From positions 51,658-115,657 of the forward strand of contig NBIV01000297.1 in assembly GCA_003194525.1 (NCBI GenBank): 64,000 nucleotides of DNA, given 5' to 3'. A program made the position numbers and the translations under genes. This stretch comes from Gracilariopsis chorda (Eukaryota > Rhodophyta > Florideophyceae > Gracilariales > Gracilariaceae). Below, piece by piece: positions 23,901-34,591 of this stretch. The notes under the pieces were generated by a model. It made no database searches and was not told the DNA's origin. It saw only the letters and a program-made list of their open reading frames with translations. Positions within the stretch are counted from its first letter, which is position 1. Each line of letters begins with the position of its first letter.

Positions 23901-26369
23901 GCGGTGGATTGCTACGCAACTGTGCGGTTCTGTAGTGAATGCGCGAAGAATCGCGTCAAGCTCCGCAAAAATGCGAAGAAGATGAAACTATTCCCCGCAA
24001 GGGCGCCACCCGAGTTTATCGCAATTGATCTTCTTGGACCACTACTCACCACAAAACGTGGAAACAAGTTTCTACTTGTCATCAACGACCGCTTTTCTAA
24101 GCTGGTACGGACTGTTCCTCTTCGGAGGATAACCGCTCTCACGGTGGCCGAGGCTCTGGTGACGCACTGGATTTTTGTCTACGGTCCCCCTGTGGAGGTG
24201 CTATCCGATAACGGGAAACAGTTCGTGAGCAAGTTCTTTTAGGATGTTTGTCGCATCCTGGATGTGAAGAACTTGTTCACGACTACCTACCACCACCAGG
24301 GTAATGGGAAAGTTGAACGGTTTAACCGAACGTTACTCGCGGCGTTACGTTCCTACGTCGCTGACCACCCAAATAAATGGGATCTCTACGCTGATGCGGT
24401 AACCTACGCGTACAATACGCAGGTACACCGTACTACCGGAGTTTCGCCATTCGAGTTGGTTCTATCTAGAACACCCCGGCCTGTGGCGCTGGAACCCCAA
24501 GCTACCTTGGACAATTTCCCATCTGCGGGTATCTACCGGCAGCAATGGAAGCAATGGCTTTCCAAGCTGTTCCCCGCTGCGCGGAAATCTATGGCACGGG
24601 CCCAAGCCACTTACAAGTCGGATTTTGACGCTCGCTTGCGAGGAAAGACCCCCCCGATTCGGGCAAATAACTACGTCTTCATCAGGAAGGAGTACTACAA
24701 CCCGGAACGGGAGAAGCGTCACAAACTCTCGCCTGTGGCGGATGGACCCTTCAAGGTCATCTCTGTTAATGCCGACACTGTCGTTGTAGAGATAGGTGGA
24801 GCACACGAGCGGATGTCCCACGATCGTGTCGTACTCGCCCCCCCTCCCTCCTCAGAGGTAATCCTGGATTCAGAACATCACGTTTCTACGGACTCTCCAA
24901 CACCGGAATCCTCTGGGAGTACTAGGCCTACGGTAGTACCACACCCCAGCCGGAGAATCTCAGACCTACCGACCCTGTCGGACTCACCGGCTTTGCCGGG
25001 TAGTTCGGGCCTCTCAGCACCCGCCCCCCTGGCGCGAATTTACACCCGCCAGGCGGGGAATGTTATCCCTTATCACGTTGCTCCCTCTAAGAACGGGGAG
25101 GAGAACACTCGTTTTTGAGGAACGATATCGCCGTCGCAACGGGAAGTTGAAACGCAGCTACCGCACACCCCTGTCAGAGAAGGATCCCCGTTACGAGAGA
25201 ACGGCGACGATCACCCTCAATCCCTTGAGCAGGGCGATGCCTCGAAGCCGCCGTTGGTGGAAGTCCCCGCGGAAGCGGTTCAATCAGGCCGATCAGACCC
25301 GCGCCTTGCGGAGAAGAGGCGCCCAGATACACCAGCGCCGCTGGGAAATCCCCACACCCAACCTGGGGCAAAAGGCAACCAAGTCGCAACCGAATCTTCA
25401 GGCCCTGGCCCGCAAGCGCCGGAAATGCCTCCCGTCGTCAACAGAATTGAATCCCCCGTTCCGGGGAATAATTTGCGCCACCTCCCGCAACGCTGCGGGG
25501 AAGAACCGAGGGACTAGGAAAAAGCGCACGCCATCGCACGATCGAAACCGGTCCTACCGGACGCTGCTCCTCCGCGTGGAGACGGTGCACCGCACTTAGC
25601 GGCCAAGCCCCTGAAAAGAGTGTCATCGGCACCTGCCCGGCACTCCCCAAAGGGGAATTTTGACCAAAATACCGGTGTACCAGAGTTAGCCCCAGGCAAC
25701 CCGGCAGTAGCCGGGGACACCACGGCATCGCCGGAACGTATGGTACAGAGTGCTCGTGCGCCTGGCAGGGAGGCGGTTTGCCACCCAATCACCGTGTCGC
25801 ACGGGACCCCCCAGGGGATTGTGGAAATGGCGATTCCGCAGGAGTGGTCATCTTCCCGCAAACTCGCGATTCGTGAGCTCAACCGCGAAGGCGGAGCCCA
25901 AGTCCCCCGCCGACTGGCGGTTCGCCTGCAATCCTGCGAAAGCGGAAATGAACCTGCCCCAATGGGGAATGACTTGCCGGTGAAAGCCGTGGCACCACAC
26001 ACTCTCTTGAGGGATATCTTCCCGCATGAGCAGTGGTCGCTATCACAGCGCACAGCAACGCCAGAGTTATCGCCGAACACCCTGCTAAGGGACATTATAC
26101 CGCACAGCGGGCAGCCCCCGCAAGGAAGTACAACCCCCACCCGGCACGGCCGGCAGGTCTACGAACGAGAGTTCGTAGTAGACTGACTTGTCGGACACAC
26201 CTGGGACCAGGATGGTATTCTACAATACCGCGTCCTCTGGTACGGGTACGACCCCAGTGGGGATACGTGGGAGCCAATTGAACAACTCCCACGGTCGCAG
26301 GTCCTGCGATACCACCGTCAAACGGGAACTGCAGCCCCAGGCACGCTGGTTAATGCCCAAGTTGGGTAA
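20859..26369 (+). pseudogene. Gypsy Pol with terminal chromodomain, five internal stops
   Basis: Pol lies in the -1 frame relative to Gag and is open from 20859, overlapping Gag by about 49 bases; a programmed -1 frameshift would join them, though no canonical slippery heptamer is evident. Stops interrupt one continuous frame at 22119-22121, 24240-24242, 25116-25118, 25515-25517 and 26184-26186. The protease active-site region reads LDKVAG at about 21177-21194, where D-T/S-G is expected. In reverse transcriptase the first catalytic Asp is Val (22455-22457, TALVANWRYW) while YLDD is intact at 22641-22652. RNase H motifs (VDTDSSDY, SEKECLAV, YTDHSS) follow at about 23090-23310. The integrase zinc finger is at about 23810-23950, its Asp motifs at about 24025 and 24208, and its Glu in GNGKVERFNR at 24300-24330. 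A GPF motif lies near 24745. Beyond a long Pro-rich linker, a chromodomain (YGYDPSGDTWEP) ends the protein. The final TAA is at 26367-26369. Chromodomains bind modified histone tails and guide integration. Confidence 0.88.
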
Positions 26370-26624
26370 CGTTGCCGCGCAAACGGAGGGCGATAGGAAA
26401 GGATAACAAGGCAAGGTCCGCCGAAGACGGGGACCTCAAACGAGAATCACCGTTCTAAACGAGAAAGTTTATTCAAGTGAGCAGCTAGCTCCCCAGAACA
26501 CTATACTACACTAGCTGGGTATGCCAGGAAAGGAGAACCGGAAACGGCGCACGCGCTTTTATCGCCCATTTTGGTCTGGGAACCCTCCGCGTCAGCGGTC
26601 GTTTTCCCGTCTTAGGGGAGGATA
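26370..26624 (+). other. Gypsy 3' untranslated region and polypurine tract
   Basis: About 255 bases between the pol stop and the 3' LTR. The purine run AGGGGAGGA at about 26614-26622, two bases before the LTR, is the likely primer for plus-strand synthesis. No gene is seen in the rest. Confidence 0.6.
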
Positions 26625-27451
26625 TGTAGTGCAACGCCCTCAGGGAGGGATTCCTGGTAGTTGATCGTTTTCCCGATATTATCGGTTGTGTAGTGTGTAT
26701 ATGAACTACGCCCCACAATGGTGGGTATAGAAACGTGGGACCCGGTTTTGGGTCCATTGGCGGTTGGCCACAGTAGTCGATGTTGCCACGAAATGTGAAG
26801 TATTTTAGTTAACATTATTTATTATTTTCACACCCATTTTTGGGAAGCTAGTACTTAGTGCGACGGCGCACTGCCGTCGCACCAGTAAACCTTCCCCGAC
26901 AAGGGACCCCAACCTAGGGAATTGGCTCTAGTTGTTGCCGCTTGCACGCGTACTCTACTCCTCCTTGGAGGGAAACGCCGTAAACCACGGGACATCTAAC
27001 CCCCTTGCACATCTAAAGAAGCCCATCCTTGGGAGTATAATTGTTCCAATCATATTGGTGTTTCGCCCTGTATACGGAGTCCTGTCCACGGGCATTGCCG
27101 TATCTGTTCGTCGCTTTCGCGACTCACATTGTCATCTCTTTCTCCTCTTGGCCATTCCTTTTCCCCCTTTTTAGGGTAGCACCTCCCGCTATCCGCGGCC
27201 CTCGTGTGCGCATCCACCCACACGCCCCCACTTACGTGGAAACATACCTCTACTGAGAATCACACCCCGCTCACGCGGATACCGATTCTTCGCCTTCACC
27301 TCCCTGCACAAGTCGCGACAGGTGTCCCTGGTCTTACAAACTGGCTTCGCCGTGACACCTCTGGGAGGGCTCTACCCAACTGGGTTCACCTCGTGAGAGG
27401 AAGATCCCGAACGTCTTTCGGTGTTTTTCCCCTTTGGGGCATTGCACCACA
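26625..27451 (+). repeat. Gypsy 3' LTR
   Basis: 827 bases paired with the 5' LTR at 17804-18628, starting TGTAGTGCAACG and ending GCACCACA. The flanking GTTCA at 27452-27456 is the right half of the target duplication. Confidence 0.9.
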
Positions 27452-27566
27452 GTTCAAGATGGTCATCCAGTCCCTTGACTGCAAGCAGCAACTCAACCTT
27501 TTGCTTCCATACATGGAAGTTATCCTCGCCCAACTTTTCAATCTTGATGCCACCGAATGAATCCAT
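27452..27566 (-). pseudogene. A1 Gag start, separated from the rest by the gypsy insertion
   Basis: On the minus strand the ATG at 27564-27566 begins MDSFGGIKIEKLGED, the same start as in the other A copies. After about 38 codons the reading enters the gypsy LTR; the remainder of gag resumes at 17803. The bases after the insertion read ELWCN in place of the ES...T stretch of other copies only because the frame enters the LTR. Confidence 0.85.
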
Positions 27567-28771
27567 GCTTGGTAGATGTCAACAAACAGCACAGGTGCGA
27601 TGAAAGACCTACGGCACTTAAGTAGTACAAAAATGGCAACAACGACAACTATAACAACAAAAACAACGACAACAACAACAACAAAACTTCAAATTCGGGC
27701 GCACTGACGGGAGAAACTACCTCCGCTAACCTAGGGTGTCGGGCCCCTGGCCCCCGGAGATGTTCCGGGTACAAGACGTCTTCTTCCGTCTGCCCTCTCC
27801 TACGTCTAAGAAGAAGATGCGTCGCTCTCTACGAGGCTTCTAGACGATGGTTAATGACCCAAGATATGCCTTCACCAAGTATAACCCTTTCTGGCCTCTT
27901 GCAAGAACTTGAGCGACCTCGAAACTGAAGCTACTATTGCAACCAAAGTACGCTGCTAACGCGCCACAACTTAAGGTCACACGCGGCCTGATCCTAAGAA
28001 GGAGGTCAGCCTACGCCACGTCGCCTCCCCGCACAAACGCCCCAGGGTCAGATGCACGGATCAAAAGCTCGTTATGGAATACCTTCGCAACAGCCCAAAA
28101 ATCCCGACACGCAGTCAGGATAAAAACAAATAATTCAATCACCCGCACCAGCGCAGTACGCCACGGCACCCCGTCCACAGATGCACCCGCTGAACTTACC
28201 AGGTCTTAACGACCGTCACCGTTATCTGTCCAAATGGACCGGTGGGAAGCCCCTCGACAGTACACCCGCTTTGGTTCAAGCCGCCAGTGTCACGTCCCCG
28301 GATACCTGGACTCACCCAAAGTAACCCAGATCAACCGCTCGTCGCACTGGAAACCAGGTGATGACCAAGAAACACGGAATACAAACAACTGCTGAGCACA
28401 CGATCACGGAGCCCAGACTTCGAAACTAGACCGACTCAACCTCACGGATACGACCCGACAAACGACTCGGGGATCCCAAAACACAAAAATGGGGGAGTGT
28501 CACACACAAAGTAGATGGCGATCGACAACACGGGCAACAACGGAGGCCCAACTCAACAACGATAGGAAGTAAACGTCGAACCACTACCACCACAAAACCC
28601 TCAGAGAGGAACGCAAACCAAAGGAGAATGACCAACACCGACCAACAATGGGATCAAGACACCCCACGCAACGACAAAAGAGGCAACAACAGCGAAACGG
28701 ATGAACGGCGGTGAGGAAGAGCGGCGACAGACGAGAGATAAAGAAAGGGATAGCGGCAGCGGTCAGCGGGG
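27567..28771 (-). other. A1 leader (untranslated) with AAC/GTT repeat
   Basis: About 1.2 kb from primer site to gag on the minus strand. It contains an imperfect (AAC)n run at about 27633-27684 on the plus strand and the conserved leader block at 27696-27736. A 90-codon stretch open on the opposite strand (27937-28209) is shared with the other A leaders; see findings. Confidence 0.65.
27696..27736 (-). promoter_or_regulatory. Conserved leader block, A1 copy
   Basis: Reverse complement of the shared block. On the element strand it reads CCTAGGTTAGCGGAGGTAGT and ends TCAGTGCGCCCG. GGAG and CTCC flank a seven-base loop. Confidence 0.65.
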
Positions 28772-28785
28772 CTCGGCCTATAACC
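28772..28785 (-). promoter_or_regulatory. A1 primer binding site, mutated
   Basis: Plus-strand CTCGGCCTATAACC, against CTGGGCCCATAACC in other copies (two changes). It lies directly next to the 5' LTR start at 28786. Confidence 0.7.
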
Positions 28786-29561
28786 TGTTGAAAGTTGTAA
28801 GGAAGTTGAGGGGATGGAAAGGATGTTCGCCAGATCTAGCTTGGATTTACTTGGAGGTCCTTCAGGCACATCTTATATACCACTCTAAACTCGAATTGCG
28901 TGGGAACACCAACTACAAGTAAAACCTAAACCACTAAGCAGGGACACTTAATACTACCAATCATCATCTAACATGACATAGCCAGCTCAGCACAACCTCA
29001 TTACATCAACGCACACCAACGCACCAACGTTCCGTAATAGTTACGTGCATACACATAACCATGACAAGGCACAAATTCACGACTCTAACACACGCCAGCA
29101 CATGCCAACACATCACGGTAAGTCAACACCTCACGGTAAGTCGGCACGTATGTGGTGTTGGTGCCATGTCATCATGTGGCGATGCACACAACACCCACGT
29201 CATCAATATACCCGTGCATGTGTAAAACTGTTGACAGTGCATGTGCACCTTACCATTGTACCAACCACTGCTTTACCACTTGTACCAGGTGTCAACCACT
29301 TCACCAGTATCCCCTGCACACAACGTACACTGTGACCACTGTAGTAGCTGGACACGTGGGTGTGTCCAACCGATCCAGTTATGCCAGACCACTTGTACGC
29401 ACCACGTCGCATATGTTTATTTGCAGTGGCCAATCAGAAGCCAATTTCAGGTTGGGTTCGCGCACAGCCGCATATGCGCTTTTGCAGAGGTACCCTCCAA
29501 AACAGCCCATGCTCCCCGGAACATTTGGTTTTCAGTGACAGCACAGGTACTACTGCCAACA
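28786..29561 (-). repeat. A1 5' LTR
   Basis: 776 bases, reverse orientation, from TGTTGAAAG to CCAACA. It shares the variant TTTATTTGCAGTGG near 29415-29430 with the A2 5' LTR but not with its own 3' LTR. The U3 palindrome has one change (CCGCATATGCGC). The right flank GTTAC is B LTR sequence. Confidence 0.88.
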
Positions 29562-30058
29562 GTTACGAGTGTTATGCATTCCATGGGTCCTGGGCACGGA
29601 ACTGGCGACTTTTCATAAGGTGAATGGGCATGGTACTGAAGAATATGTGTGGCTACATGTACTTTACAGGTATATGGAAGTGTGGCAAATGTGCGGTTGT
29701 GCAAGGAAGCACGTGCCATGCACGCAACACAGCTAGGGTATGTACATGGATGCGGTGGCATGTATATTTGTGCTTTGTCATTGTCATGATGATTCGAGGA
29801 AGTGTTTATACAGTGCTGCAGCATGCTGGCACATTGTTGGCATGTCCGGTTCACTTATTGTGCGTTGTTGGCTGCTTGGTTCACTTGGTCCGCATTGTTG
29901 TAATGTGTTGTTATGTTGTTATGCATGGTTGTACATAGCTGTAATCAGTGTGTGCAACCCTTATTGTGTTATGTCTGTTTATGATTGGTAGTATTGGGTG
30001 TCCCCACTTAGTGGTATAGGGTTTTCTTGTAGTTGTAGTGTGACGTAGAGGTGCTATA
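29562..30058 (+). repeat. Family B LTR fragment
   Basis: Matches the B LTR from GTTACAAGTG (48805 in copy B3) to just inside its TATA region (GTGCTATA), where the C1 LTR starts. The primer site and body of a B element are missing here. Its left boundary with an A LTR is identical to the one at 45220/45221. Confidence 0.85.
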
Positions 30059-30790
30059 TGTTGAAGTGTTGAACTCTACAAGTGGTCGAGTGCCTGGCCA
30101 ACCCCCACAGAAGGTGTCAGCTTGGTCCAAAACCAAACCTTCAGGGGACGATGGGCACTTTTGGAGCCCCTCGCTCCAAAAGCGCATATGCGCCTCTGCT
30201 CAAACCCAACGTGAAATGGCAATGTGATTGGCTACTGCAAAATGCTATATGCATTGTATACCGTACAAGTGTTATGGAGTGTATGGTACCGGATTGCGGA
30301 TATGCACAAGTGGAGCAATGTGGTTGGTCCAAGTGTGCGCGCAGTAGACGGTTGTGCTGCAATGCCGAAGATGCCAATGGGAGCTGTATTGGGTGATTTG
30401 GGACAATGTGCGTTTGCGGGCTGCGCGGAGGGGTTGGAGTGCCAGGATGGTAATTGTTGATTTTTTAGAGCTGGTTCCAGATCAAGGGACTGGCAATGGA
30501 TTTGGTGCATGGATTGATTTAGTTATTTGAAATTGTAACCCTCTAGTTTGTGCGCGTTTTTCGTGTACACCTGCACACACGAATAACGTGTAGTGTAATG
30601 GTGCAACCACCGCCGTCGCTTGCTGCGACGACGGTGAAGTGTGTGCGGTAGGGTATATGTAGATTGGCTTGCCTGCTGTGGAGTAAACTGGTCGACTAAG
30701 GCTGACAACCTTCCTTGTTTTATTTTCTTATTTCTTCTTCCTACCGTTGTTTCTTCCCTTTTGTTTTCATAACCCGCGTCCGTTGCAAAA
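30059..30790 (+). repeat. C1 5' LTR
   Basis: 732 bases starting TGTTGAAGTG and ending just before the primer site. It carries the shared U3 module (30182-30254) and a 9-base-stem hairpin (CTTTTGGAG at 30158-30166 with CTCCAAAAG at 30174-30182) abutting the palindrome. A TATA-like GGTATATGTA lies near 30652. Confidence 0.87.
30182..30254 (+). promoter_or_regulatory. Shared U3 module, C1 LTR
   Basis: Palindrome GCGCATATGCGC at 30182-30193, ACCCAACGTGAAA at offset 22, an inverted CCAAT box ATTGGCTACTGCAAA at offset 45 (30227) and ATATGCA at offset 65. The same blocks and offsets occur in A and B LTRs. Confidence 0.75.
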
Positions 30791-30804
30791 GGTTATGGGC
30801 CCAG
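30791..30804 (+). promoter_or_regulatory. C1 primer binding site
   Basis: GGTTATGGGCCCAG directly after the LTR; complementary to the initiator tRNA-Met anticodon arm. Confidence 0.8.
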
Positions 30805-31577
30805 AGCGTCGACTTTTTGCAGACATCGCGCTCTACTAATATCTCTTTGGATTCTACGAAGACTGGTTTTTCTTTCGCGCAGGTACGCGTTGCGCTGCGA
30901 GCGAGCGAATCTTGTGGAAGTCGAGTGGCAGTGGTGAAAGTACGCAAAGGGTTCAGAGACACCTTCTCTGGTAAGCCGACCTGCGCCTGTTCCGATCCCT
31001 GCTTTTTTGCTTCAGCGCACAAGGAAGACCGCGCTATTTTCCCGCAAGCGACTAGAAGGGGTTAGCTGGTGAAAGCTTATCGTGTCAGCTACTAGCCTCC
31101 CTTGGACGTCTCGTACGGATTGTAAAGCCCCTCGCTCTGAAGTGTGCAGAGCAGGAATGGTCGCAGAAACTGCATCTCACCTGGAGAGAGTTACCAGGGA
31201 CCAGAAGATTCGGACCTCTAGGGTAGCGGGGATAGTATCTCCTGCCAGTGCGCCCGTCTTAAGAAGTTTTATTTGTGTCCAGGCTCGTATCAGTACGTCC
31301 TGTGAGTATACTCCGGGCGTTGAGTACCCGAACTCTGCCTGTGATCGCGTACGAGACGCGTCTCGACAAGCGTAGTAGCCTTGGTTACACGGTCTCCGCT
31401 GACGTTTTCGCTGTTGAGTGTTTGAGATTCTTCTCCGCTCCAGTTTTTCTGGTTCTTTGTGTAACAGAAGCCTTGAAATCCCTCTTTCGGCTTCAATACA
31501 TTGCGTGGATATCACTACATTTGGCATCTACACAGTTGCTTTTGTTGCTTTTCTTTGGTTCTAGTCCCGTAGGAACC
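30805..31577 (+). other. C1 leader
   Basis: About 770 bases. It resembles the B leader in part: AGCGTCGA after the primer site, the CTCTGGTAAGCC stretch near 30970, and the conserved block at 31215-31256. The gag frame is open upstream of its ATG as far as about 31275, but homologous copies start at the ATG used here. Confidence 0.6.
31215..31256 (+). promoter_or_regulatory. Conserved leader block, C1 copy
   Basis: Reads CCTCTAGGGTAGCGGGGATA and ends CCAGTGCGCCCG. Several positions differ from A and B, but GG and CC pairing around the loop is kept. Confidence 0.55.
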
Positions 31578-33792
31578 ATGTCCGACTCCGAAGTTGAAAC
31601 GAAATCCACATCTGGAATGAAAATTTCTCGTTTCCATGGTAAGCGTGGTGATGATTATATGCTGTGGCGTCACCGTCTCCGTGCTGCATGCCGTATAAAT
31701 GGTGTCTGGGATGTCGCGAATCCATCTGGGGTTCAATCTACCACAGATATTTTAACTCAAGACACAACTACAGCAGGTAGTCGCACTGAAATAGCAACTC
31801 CCCGTATCATTGAGAAACGAGAAAAGGCTTGTGGTATCATCATATGTGCTCTTGGTGATGCTCCATTACGCGTAGTCATGGACGTGGATGATGATCCTGC
31901 ACGTATGTTGCAACTCTTGGATGGACTTTATGCCTCCAATAGGACTGTATCTAGATTTGCAATGCAGACAAGATTGTTCCAAATGTCGTACAGCGGTGAG
32001 AACATGTCCAGCTATGTGGATCAATACACGGCATTGTTCGCTCATTTAGACCGTATGGGCAAGGATGCTGCTATACCGGAGTCTCACAAGGCACCTATGC
32101 TACTTGCTTCCATTGATTCGAACAGTTCGTTGGAGTCCACGGCTGCTGCACTCCGTACCAAGGACATATCGGAACTGACTTGTGACTATGTGGCAACCAC
32201 TTTGATCGATGAGTACAATGCTCGTCTGGTCAGTTCTTCTAGTTCTGGACGTACGCGAAGTCGAAAGAAGAACAGAAGCAAAGGTTCTGGTGGTTCACGT
32301 GTGTCCCAAAACTCTAGTCACACTCACATCACGGATGGAAGTGACTCTGATGATCGGCCAATTACAACTGGTAGAGCATACGTAGTGTCCAGTAACCGGA
32401 CTTATCACTGTGAATTCTGTGATCGTGATGGTCACACAAAGGACAGATGCCATGTGAATCCCGATAACCCAGATAATCACTTACCCAAAAGCATCCTGGA
32501 CAAGCTTAACATCAAATCGAAGAGCAAACCTGGGGCGTCCAAGTCTTGCAATAAGCCGGCTGGTAGTTCATCAATGATTGAGGTATGTGGTATGGCAGTG
32601 GAAAAGTCTTCCATCGTACCTCCCGACAGTTGTGATATGGACACCTATGCCGATAGTGGTGCTACATCACACTTTTTCCATTCGGTGTCTGCGTTTATTC
32701 CCGAGTCTTCGCACAACGTAGAAACTCGAACCATCATGCTTGCCGACAATACTGAAGTATGTGCAATGCAGCGGGGTGACATAGTATTGCCATTTGAGTA
32801 CGCAAACCTACGATTGACTGAAATCCTGTTCGTTCCAGAACTTGAATACAATTTGGTGTCCATAGGATGCTTGGCGGACAAGGGCATTGAATCTTTCTTT
32901 CGCTCAAGTGAAGTTCGTCTCCCTTGGACAATGGGTTTGTAGTCGGCAGTGGCCATCGCGATCGACGCTCGGGGTTGTACACCTTACCCGATCCGATATT
33001 GCAAGGTACCAGCCCAACCCCATCCTCGTCACCAACTAGTGGAGATCATTGGATGAAGACATCGGAGTCCAGTATTGCTAATCTATGGCATCGGCGACTC
33101 GCCCAAATCAATGCGCGCGACCTCCAGTCAGTTTACAAACATGCTGAAGGGGTGCCGAAGATGTCGGGAATAGAGGAGATATGCCGCCCGTGTATGCTTG
33201 GTAAGGCACATAAACTTCCGTTCCCTGGCACATACGACCGAGCATCAGCCGTAGGTGAGGTGGTACACTCCGATATACTAGGAGGCCTTGTACCTTCATT
33301 CCCACAAAGGTTTCAATATGCCTCTACCTTCCTTGACGAGCATTCAAGGTATGCACTCTTAGGCTTCATGACCCATAAAAGTGAAATTGCTGTTGTATTC
33401 GATGCAGTTGAGCACAAGTTCCAGCAGCTTGGAGGAGTGGCCATTGCAAAAGTGCACTTGGATAATGCCCAGGAGTATATTGCGTTGCAGCTGAACCCTG
33501 CCAACAATCTTCAAGACACTTCTTTCTCTCCTCCGTATACTCCGGAACACAATGCAATAGCCGAGCGCATCAATCGCACTGTGGAGGAAGCTGCTCGAGC
33601 TTTGCCCATACAGGCAAGTCTCCCAGAGTGCTTGTGGCCATACGCATTAAAGCACGTCATACATGTTCGCAATAGGGTTTATCACTCAGCAACTGGAAGC
33701 AGCCCTTACCTTTTGATGACTGGTTCAAAACCATCCCTGAAGCATGTCAAAGTGTTTGGGTGTGCTGCGTTCGTGCTTAAGATGAAACCGGA
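31578..33792 (+). pseudogene. Family C Gag-Pol, C1 copy, frameshifted and truncated
   Basis: The ATG at 31578 begins MSDSEVE, as in family B. The Gag body spans about residues 20-220, a basic Ser/Arg segment about 220-245, and the zinc knuckle is intact with C278, C281, H286 and C291. The protease motif DSGA starts at D359. Near 32925 the frame changes (TAG at 32940-32942 in the old frame) and continues through the integrase zinc finger (LWHRRLAQINARD), the Asp motifs and the Glu of HNAIAERINR to 33792. There it ends at KMKPD where the A2 LTR is joined. Reverse transcriptase and RNase H are absent from this copy. A one-base indel explains the frame change. Confidence 0.87.
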
Positions 33793-34571
33793 TGTTGAAA
33801 GTTGAAAAAAAGTTGAGGGGATGGAAGGGAAGTTCGCCAGCTCTAGCTTGGATTTACTTGGAGGTCCTTCAGGCACATCTTATGTGCCACTCTAAGCTCG
33901 AATTGCGCAGGAACACCAACTACAAGTAAAACCTAAACCACTAAGCAGGGAAAATCAATACTACCAATCATCATCTAGCATGACATAGCCAGCTCAGCAC
34001 AAACTCGTTACATCAACGCACACTAACGCACCAACGTTCCGTAATAGTTACGTGCATACACATGACCATGACAAGGCACAAATTCACGACTCCAACACAC
34101 GCCAGCACATGCCAACACATCACGGTAAGTCAACACGTCACGGTAAGTCGGCACGTAACCTGTGGTGTTAGTGCCATGTCATCATGTGGCAATGCACACA
34201 ACACCCACGTCATCAATATACCCGTGCATGTGTAAACCTGTTGACAGTGCATGCGCACCTTACCATTGTACCAACCACTGCTGTACCACTTGTACCAGCT
34301 GTCAACCACTTCACCAGTATCCCCTGCACACAACGTACACTGTGACCACTGTAGTAGCTGGACACGTGGGTGTGTCCAACCGATCCAGTTATGCCATACC
34401 ATTTGTACGCACCATGTTGCATATGTACATTTGCAGTAGCCAATCAGAAGCCAGTTTCACGTTGGGTTCGCGCACACGCGCATATGCGCTTTTGCAGAGG
34501 TACCCGCTAAAACAGCCCATGCTCCCCGGAACATTTGGTTTTCAGTGACAGCACAGGTACTACTGCCAACA
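33793..34571 (-). repeat. A2 3' LTR
   Basis: 779 bases in reverse orientation, TGTTGAAAG to CCAACA. Palindrome at 34478-34489. The adjoining C-run at 34572-34578 is the complement of the G-rich polypurine tract. Confidence 0.9.
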
Positions 34572-34591
34572 CCCCCCCTCTGTCACTAACT
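34572..34591 (-). promoter_or_regulatory. A2 polypurine tract
   Basis: On the element strand ACAGAGGGGGGG directly precedes the 3' LTR. It primes plus-strand DNA synthesis in LTR elements. The array at 51065-63890 keeps it only at its third LTR (63095-63106). Confidence 0.75.

Larger units (their letters stand above)
17804..27451 (+). mobile_element. Ty3/gypsy chromovirus-type retrotransposon, inserted in A1 gag
   Basis: A 9648-base element on the plus strand: 5' LTR, tRNA primer site, gag (18733-20907), pol (20859-26369), a 250-base 3' untranslated stretch with a purine-rich tract, and the 3' LTR. Pol order protease, reverse transcriptase, RNase H, integrase identifies Ty3/gypsy; the GPF motif and terminal chromodomain identify a chromovirus. 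The LTRs differ at roughly 30-40 of about 826 positions by hand comparison (about 4%), so the insertion is old. All its reading frames carry nonsense codons. Confidence 0.92.
14830..29561 (-). mobile_element. Ty1/copia family A, copy A1, with a gypsy element nested inside
   Basis: Minus-strand element with both LTRs (3' LTR 14830-15616, 5' LTR 28786-29561), primer site, leader, gag start at 27566 and a reduced pol. The gypsy element 17804-27451 splits its gag. Without it, A1 would be about 5.1 kb instead of about 6.8 kb because pol has two large deletions. Both LTRs share GTTGTAAGGAAG near the outer R/U5 end, which supports their belonging to one element. The flanks do not match each other (B pol on the left, B LTR on the right), so at least one side was exchanged by recombination. 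Confidence 0.85.
30059..33792 (+). mobile_element. Ty1/copia family C, copy C1 (5' part)
   Basis: Plus strand: LTR 30059-30790, primer site, leader, gag and pol to 33792, where the A2 3' LTR begins. It inserted in a B LTR after CTATA. The remaining pol does not resume after A2: the C pol at 40783 overlaps this copy by about 800 bases, so it is a second copy. Confidence 0.87.
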
